NCBI GenBank assembly: GCA_003486785.1
Contig: DNFZ01000106.1
Location: 1,764-9,047, forward strand
Reading direction: 5' to 3'
DNA from: Clostridiales bacterium
GTDB lineage: Bacteria; Bacillota; Clostridia; Christensenellales; CAG-138
Length of the DNA: 7,284 bases
Below the pieces are notes generated by a model. The model saw only the letters and a list, made by a program, of their open reading frames with translations, did no database searches and had not been told where the DNA came from. The translations under genes and the position numbers were made by a program. This document shows, one piece after another, positions 4,281-7,284 of this stretch; position 1 is the stretch's first letter; every line of letters begins with the position of its first letter.

Positions 4281-6305
4281 TTAGCCGAGCTTCACGGTGG
4301 CGAGCACGGTGAAGTCGCTGAGCGAAATGACCGTTACGCCCGAGTCGCCGAGGACGTAGAAGTAGTCCCCGATGAACATGCCGCGCAGGTTCCAGCTCGA
4401 GAGATCCGCCGTCATGCTCACACGCGCGGCGAGCTCGAAGCCCTTGTCCGCCGTGTAACGGTAGATGTAGTAGTTGCTGTCCGCAGGGAAAGCGATCAGG
4501 TTCTTTTGCGCATCCACGAGGATCGCCTTATGGTTGCTGCCCACGACCGTCCAGCTTGCGTCCACCTTCTCGGTGGTGACTTCCTTGACTTTGGTCTTGT
4601 CCGTGGTGTCAAACATCGAGAGCTTCACGCCCTGCATTCTGCCGGTCTGCTCATCCGCGTCGTAGCCGATGCCAAGCAGCAGGTTCTGCTTGAATACGTG
4701 CAGGTATTCCGAGAATCCCGGAATCTTCAGCGCGCTGAGCACACGCGGATATGCTGGATTGCTCAGATCCACCGCAAAGAGCGGGTCGACCTGACGGAAG
4801 GTGACAAAGTAGCCGATGTCGCCGTCGAAGCGAACGCTTTTGACGAACTCGTCCTTGGCGAGGTTTTCGATCTTGCCGAGCACATTGAGACTCAGATCCA
4901 GCGTGTAGAGCGCGTTTGCTGTGGTGCTGTCATATTCGTAGGTGTCCACGCCGTCCGTATAGATGCGCTGCTCCCAGCTGTTGAGCGTGGTGACGACGCG
5001 GATGACGTTTTTATACGCGTCCATCGAGAACTGGTTGAGCAGGTTGCCGGGCACGCTGCCGCCGGCAAGCCGCGTGATCTCTCCGTCATTGAGTCCCAGC
5101 AGCACGAGGTCTGTGCTGGAGCCGCCGCGGGTGATCTGCACGTTTTTGCCGTCCTTGTCCGGCGCGATGGGCAGGGCTTCATCCGTATAGCGCGCAAATG
5201 CGAGCAGCATATGCTCCGCGTTGGCGTAGAGCTCGCTCGTTCCGCCGAAGACCGCTTTGGCGGAGGCGAAATTCGCCCCGCTCTTGAGGTTGATGGAGCC
5301 GATGACGGTATACGCCGCGCTCTGCGGGCTGCCGCCGATATAGAGGTCGGTCGGCATGAGCAGCTTCGTCTCCGCGCCTGCCGTGGTCGCGGGGATGTAG
5401 GTAATCGGCGTACCCTTGACCGGGCTGTAGATATACTGCGAGGTCACGAGGTAGACATAGTCCCCGATCATGCGGGAGCTGACATAGTAGCCGCTCTGCC
5501 CGAGGGAAACCACCTGCGCGGGCTTTGCAGGGTTGCTGATGTCGTAGATCACCGCGCTGGTCTGCTCGGTATTGCTCTGATAGTTGCCGCGCACGTCGTT
5601 GACCCAGACGGTATTGAAGCTCTGGGTGATGATCATGAGGCGGTTGCCGAGTAGGAACATCTCCGAGTTATAGCCCCACCAGCTGTCATCGCCGGAAAGC
5701 GATGTGCTGGAGATGAGGCGCGTGGCGGCTCCGTCGGGCTTGAGGATGTTGAGCTGGTTGCCCGCGATATAGTAGATGTAGCTGCCGTCGGTCTTGACGA
5801 TATCCGCTTCGTCCACGCCCTTGACCTGCACATTGGTTTCGGAGTAATCAAGTCCGCCAGATTCCATTGCGGAAGATTCCATGGTTACGGAGCCTCTCGC
5901 TTCTCCTGCGGTAGGAGCTGCCGCGCTGTCCGTCATGGCCGATTGCATCTCGGCTTCTTCCATGACCGCGCCGTCGGCATAATTTCCGTATTTGTTCTGC
6001 ATGGACTCGATGAGCCCATAGATGTCGTCATAGCTCTCAACTGTTTTAACCTCGGCCGCGGTTGCGGCTTCGGCGGACAGCGCCATGTTTGCGGGTGTGG
6101 CGGATGTGCCCTTGTTTGCGTTGATGATGCCGAATACGCTGACGGCCACGAGTAAAAAAGCCGCGAACACCGTCCCGTACCGGATGAACTTCTGCCTCGG
6201 CGTGAGTGCAATTTTCTCACGCGTGTGTTTTTCTTTGATTTCCATGAGCAACGTCTCCTTTGCTTTTAGCTTGTCGTTGTCACGGATATACTGCTCTTTA
6301 AACAT
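4281..6305 (-). CDS. Membrane-anchored beta-propeller protein (PF09826-like), putative anti-sigma/sensor partner
   Basis: This encodes 674 residues. A charged cytoplasmic segment (1-41, MFKEQYIRDNDKLKAKETLL then MEIKEK) is followed by one transmembrane helix (about 43-62, type II orientation expected). A low-complexity Ala/Met/Glu/Ser linker (about 66-150) follows, then an extracellular beta-propeller domain that opens with the family hallmark YSETNVQVKGVDEADIVKTD (154-173) and continues with repeated blade motifs such as VIYDISNPAKPAQV, FAVDLSNPAYPRVL and LSMFDTTDKTKV. The domain matches the Beta_propel (secreted, C-terminal propeller) family. The start ATG at 6305 overlaps the sigma stop by 8 bp and has AAAGGGGAG upstream. 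A second in-frame ATG at 6245 (Met21) has an even better AAAGGAG. No zinc-binding anti-sigma HxxxCxxC motif is present. By position and topology it probably restrains or informs the sigma factor, which is inference. Confidence 0.88.
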   Translation of the reverse strand: MFKEQYIRDNDKLKAKETLLMEIKEKHTREKIALTPRQKFIRYGTVFAAFLLVAVSVFGIINANKGTSATPANMALSAEAATAAEVKTVESYDDIYGLIESMQNKYGNYADGAVMEEAEMQSAMTDSAAAPTAGEARGSVTMESSAMESGGLDYSETNVQVKGVDEADIVKTDGSYIYYIAGNQLNILKPDGAATRLISSTSLSGDDSWWGYNSEMFLLGNRLMIITQSFNTVWVNDVRGNYQSNTEQTSAVIYDISNPAKPAQVVSLGQSGYYVSSRMIGDYVYLVTSQYIYSPVKGTPITYIPATTAGAETKLLMPTDLYIGGSPQSAAYTVIGSINLKSGANFASAKAVFGGTSELYANAEHMLLAFARYTDEALPIAPDKDGKNVQITRGGSSTDLVLLGLNDGEITRLAGGSVPGNLLNQFSMDAYKNVIRVVTTLNSWEQRIYTDGVDTYEYDSTTANALYTLDLSLNVLGKIENLAKDEFVKSVRFDGDIGYFVTFRQVDPLFAVDLSNPAYPRVLSALKIPGFSEYLHVFKQNLLLGIGYDADEQTGRMQGVKLSMFDTTDKTKVKEVTTEKVDASWTVVGSNHKAILVDAQKNLIAFPADSNYYIYRYTADKGFELAARVSMTADLSSWNLRGMFIGDYFYVLGDSGVTVISLSDFTVLATVKLG

Positions 6306-6843
6306 CCTGAAACTCCCCTTTCAACTGTTCCCGCAGCATATCGCGTGCGCGGAAGAGATGGGATTTCACCGTGTTTTCCGCTGTTCCTGTGATCTTTGCG
6401 ATCTCGGAGACTTGGTAGCCCTCGTAATAATACAGATGCACCACCGTGCGGTACTTCTGAGGAAGCGCCAGCACATAGGGGTAAACCTCGGTGGTCTCCT
6501 GCATCTCGGTCATGAGATTTTCATTCTCGGGGACGGTGTTTCGCCGCCAGGCGGAGGTGAGCAGCGACTTGGTGCAGTTGATGGTCACCCGGATAAACCA
6601 GGCTTTCTGGTGTTCCAGGCTGTTCCACACGGGTTTTGCGCGCAATGCCCTGAGGAAAACCTCCTGCACGATGTCGTCCGCGTCCGTTCCGCTCTTGGTG
6701 CGCAGAAACGCCAGGCGGTATACCGTATCGGCATACTGCGCAAAGAGCGCGTCCACGTTGTCGGCCGGAATTGGCACGTTTGGCTTGGCCAGCTGTTCCA
6801 TAAGCGCTTGGTACCTCTCTCTTCCACCCATAACACTCTGCAT
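6298..6843 (-). CDS. ECF-type RNA polymerase sigma factor (sigma-70 family)
   Basis: This encodes up to 181 residues. Region 2 covers about 33-96: LFAQYADTVYRLAFLRTKS, DADDIVQEVFLRAL (54-67, region 2.2 core-binding) and KAWFIRVTINC (80-90, regions 2.3-2.4). Region 4 covers about 127-172: LPQKYRTVVHLYYYEGYQVS followed by the helix-turn-helix EIAKITGTAENTVKSHLFRA (147-166). There are no regions 1 or 3, as in ECF (group 4) sigma factors. The start is uncertain. ATG 6843 is the longest possible because TAG precedes it in frame, but no clear ribosome binding site is visible there. ATG 6801 (Met15) has GAGAGG upstream at a rather long 12 nt. The gene overlaps the downstream propeller gene by 8 bp (ATGTTTAA), implying translational coupling. 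A promoter with an extended -10 (TGCTATAAT) and a TGAAAC element lies upstream. Confidence 0.93.
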   Translation of the reverse strand: MQSVMGGRERYQALMEQLAKPNVPIPADNVDALFAQYADTVYRLAFLRTKSGTDADDIVQEVFLRALRAKPVWNSLEHQKAWFIRVTINCTKSLLTSAWRRNTVPENENLMTEMQETTEVYPYVLALPQKYRTVVHLYYYEGYQVSEIAKITGTAENTVKSHLFRARDMLREQLKGEFQDV

Positions 6844-6907
6844 CTACGCGTGAGGTTGCGGCGGAGTCAGAATTATTTCAAAATTAGTGTGTATCCGTTG
6901 TGGTTGC

Positions 6908-6924
6908 GTACAATAAAGTACAAT
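6908..6924. repeat. Direct repeat GTACAAT x2 at the sigma-gene transcription start
   Basis: GTACAAT at 6908-6914 and 6918-6924 are separated by AAA, giving a 10-bp period, so both copies face the same side of the helix. They cover the predicted transcription start of the minus-strand sigma promoter (about 6920). This is a plausible regulator-binding site; none is assigned. Confidence 0.4.
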
Positions 6925-6926
6925 TG

Positions 6927-6955
6927 ATTATAGCATAACATGCTAAGAGTTTCAC
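6927..6955 (-). promoter_or_regulatory. Promoter of the sigma/propeller operon
   Basis: Read on the minus strand, TATAAT (6932-6927) is preceded by TGC, making an extended -10, with GTGAAA (6955-6950) 17 bp upstream as a four-of-six -35 box. TGAAAC (6954-6949) resembles the -35 element used by ECF sigma factors and sits 16 bp from the -10, the spacing used by such promoters, but the -10 is of the housekeeping type rather than CGTC/CGTA. Autoregulation is therefore possible but unproven. The leader to the ATG at 6843 would be about 77 nt. Confidence 0.7.
6931..6945. promoter_or_regulatory. Inverted repeat overlapping the sigma-gene -10/spacer
   Basis: TAGCAT-AAC-ATGCTA is a perfect 6-bp inverted repeat with a 3-bp centre. 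It overlaps the -10 box and spacer of the minus-strand sigma promoter, the normal place for a repressor operator. No candidate regulator is visible in the window. Confidence 0.45.
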
Positions 6956-6956
6956 C

Positions 6957-6968
6957 GCGACCCGTCGC
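6957..6968. promoter_or_regulatory. Inverted repeat between two back-to-back promoters
   Basis: GCGAC-CC-GTCGC is a perfect 5-bp inverted repeat. It lies in the 14-bp gap between the -35 box of the sigma promoter (6950-6955, minus) and the -35 box of the ABC-F promoter (6970-6975, plus). GTCGC recurs at 6985-6989, 21 bp (two helical turns) from the right arm. It is a candidate shared control site. Confidence 0.45.
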
Positions 6969-6969
6969 A

Positions 6970-6999
6970 TTGACAAAACTTCCTGTCGCTCTGTATAAT
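6970..6999 (+). promoter_or_regulatory. Consensus promoter of the ABC-F gene
   Basis: TTGACA (6970-6975) and TATAAT (6994-6999) are both consensus, with an 18-bp spacer. Transcription should begin near 7006. This gives a leader of about 200 nt before the ABC-F start at 7209, long enough for attenuation control. Confidence 0.85.
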
Positions 7000-7040
7000 T
7001 GTATGGAATCATTTGATAGAATTTTTTCAGGAGGACTCCG

Positions 7041-7052
7041 ATGATTCGCTAA
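7041..7052 (+). CDS. Three-codon upstream ORF (Met-Ile-Arg-stop) in the ABC-F leader
   Basis: ATG ATT CGC TAA at 7041-7052 encodes Met-Ile-Arg. It is preceded by a full-consensus CAGGAGG (7029-7035) with 5 nt spacing, a stronger site than most genes in this window have. It begins about 35 nt into the predicted transcript and ends about 78 nt before the terminator hairpin. A very short leader ORF with an excellent ribosome binding site upstream of a terminator is the arrangement expected for ribosome-mediated attenuation. A ribosome stalled by a drug on this ORF would change folding of the RNA below it. That mechanism is inferred from position, not shown. Confidence 0.6.
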   Translation: MIR

Positions 7053-7130
7053 ACACCTTGGTATTGATGAAACGCGGGAGCGGTTACTTACTGCGCCCGA
7101 TGTATTTTGCAATGCCAAAGAAGTGTGCGC

Positions 7131-7154
7131 GAACCGTCAACGGGTTCTTTTTTT
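7131..7154 (+). terminator. Attenuator terminator in the ABC-F leader
   Basis: GAACC (7131-7135) and GGTTC (7143-7147), alternatively drawn as CCG-TCAA-CGG at the tip, form a hairpin followed by seven T residues (7148-7154). It lies 54 bp upstream of the ABC-F start codon and downstream of its promoter, so it would end transcription before the gene. GCGGTT at 7080-7085 can pair with AACCGT at 7132-7137 (one G-U), which would sequester the 5' arm and act as an antiterminator. This alternative pairing is only 6 bp and is tentative. Confidence 0.65.
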
Positions 7155-7208
7155 GTTGCACAAATTGTTTGGCGTTGTTGCTTTGCGTAAAACCGGAGGA
7201 TTTCTTAT

Positions 7209-7284
7209 ATGTCTCAAATACGCGTCAACGACCTGACCTTTCATTATGAAGGCAGCTACGACAATATCTTCGAACACACGTCCT
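7209..7284 (+). CDS. ABC-F ribosome-protection protein, Lsa-type (N-terminal fragment, 3' end cut by window)
   Basis: The visible 25 residues are MSQIRVNDLTFHYEGSYDNI followed by FEHTS. GGAGG (7195-7199) lies 9 bases upstream of the ATG. The pattern 'I.V..LTF.Y.GSYDNIFE' is the start of the first nucleotide-binding domain of Lsa-like ABC-F proteins, ahead of the Walker A motif that would lie beyond the window. ABC-F proteins of this type have two ATPase domains and no membrane segment. They bind the ribosome and dislodge lincosamides, streptogramin A and pleuromutilins. Which drugs this one handles cannot be told from the fragment. The roughly 200-nt leader with a three-codon ORF and a terminator points to drug-inducible expression. 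Identification rests on a short N-terminus, but one that is distinctive. Confidence 0.75.
   Translation, partial: MSQIRVNDLTFHYEGSYDNIFEHTS

Noticed and set aside
4260..5654. Long 464-codon open frame on the + strand opposite the propeller gene
   Set aside because: It is antisense to a well-supported gene, its translation is rich in Arg, His, Val and Ala without any recognisable domain, and it starts inside the terminator region. It is a by-product of GC-rich codon use.

Overview
The window looks like chromosomal DNA of a fairly GC-rich member of the Bacillota, probably class Clostridia. The grounds are AGGAGG-type ribosome binding sites, TTGACA/TATAAT promoters, intrinsic terminators, GTG and TTG starts, and gene families typical of that group (YcxB-like, WYL regulator, DUF3795, DUF3788, AlkZ-related protein, membrane-anchored beta-propeller next to an ECF-type sigma factor, Lsa-type ABC-F). 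I cannot name a species. No mobile element, CRISPR array, tRNA or rRNA was seen.

Layout. (1) 1-336, + strand: the C-terminal end of a MacB/FtsX-type ABC permease, followed by a hairpin terminator. (2) 458-1095, +: a perfect consensus sigma-A promoter (TTGACA, 17 bp, TATAAT) drives a small two-helix membrane protein with a YcxB-like C-terminal domain. (3) 1197-2176, +: a HTH/WYL transcriptional regulator preceded by a perfect inverted repeat just upstream of its -10 box. (4) 2191-3431, +: a nearly identical inverted repeat in the same place relative to a second -10 box, followed by a tight run of three small genes (zinc-ribbon protein, cysteine-rich DUF3795 protein, DUF3788 protein). (5) 3469-4211, +: an AlkZ-related winged-helix protein with its own extended -10 promoter. 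(6) 4225-4261: a hairpin terminator shared with the convergent operon. (7) 6843-4281, - strand: an ECF-type sigma factor overlapping by 8 bp a 674-residue membrane-anchored beta-propeller protein, probably its partner or anti-sigma factor. (8) 6844-7208: a divergent regulatory region dense in small repeats. (9) 7209-end, +: the first 25 codons of an Lsa-type ABC-F ribosome-protection protein, preceded by a roughly 200-nt leader that holds a three-codon upstream ORF and a terminator hairpin.

How the parts work together. The WYL regulator probably controls itself and the zinc-ribbon/DUF3795/DUF3788 operon through the shared inverted repeat, which is centred exactly 20 bp upstream of the start of each -10 box. 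The sigma factor and propeller form a translationally coupled pair that looks like an envelope-sensing module. The ABC-F gene looks like an antibiotic-induced resistance gene controlled by ribosome-mediated attenuation. The most interesting points are the shared WYL operator, the sigma/propeller pair with two possible propeller starts, the inverted repeat filling the gap between two back-to-back promoters, and the ABC-F attenuator.
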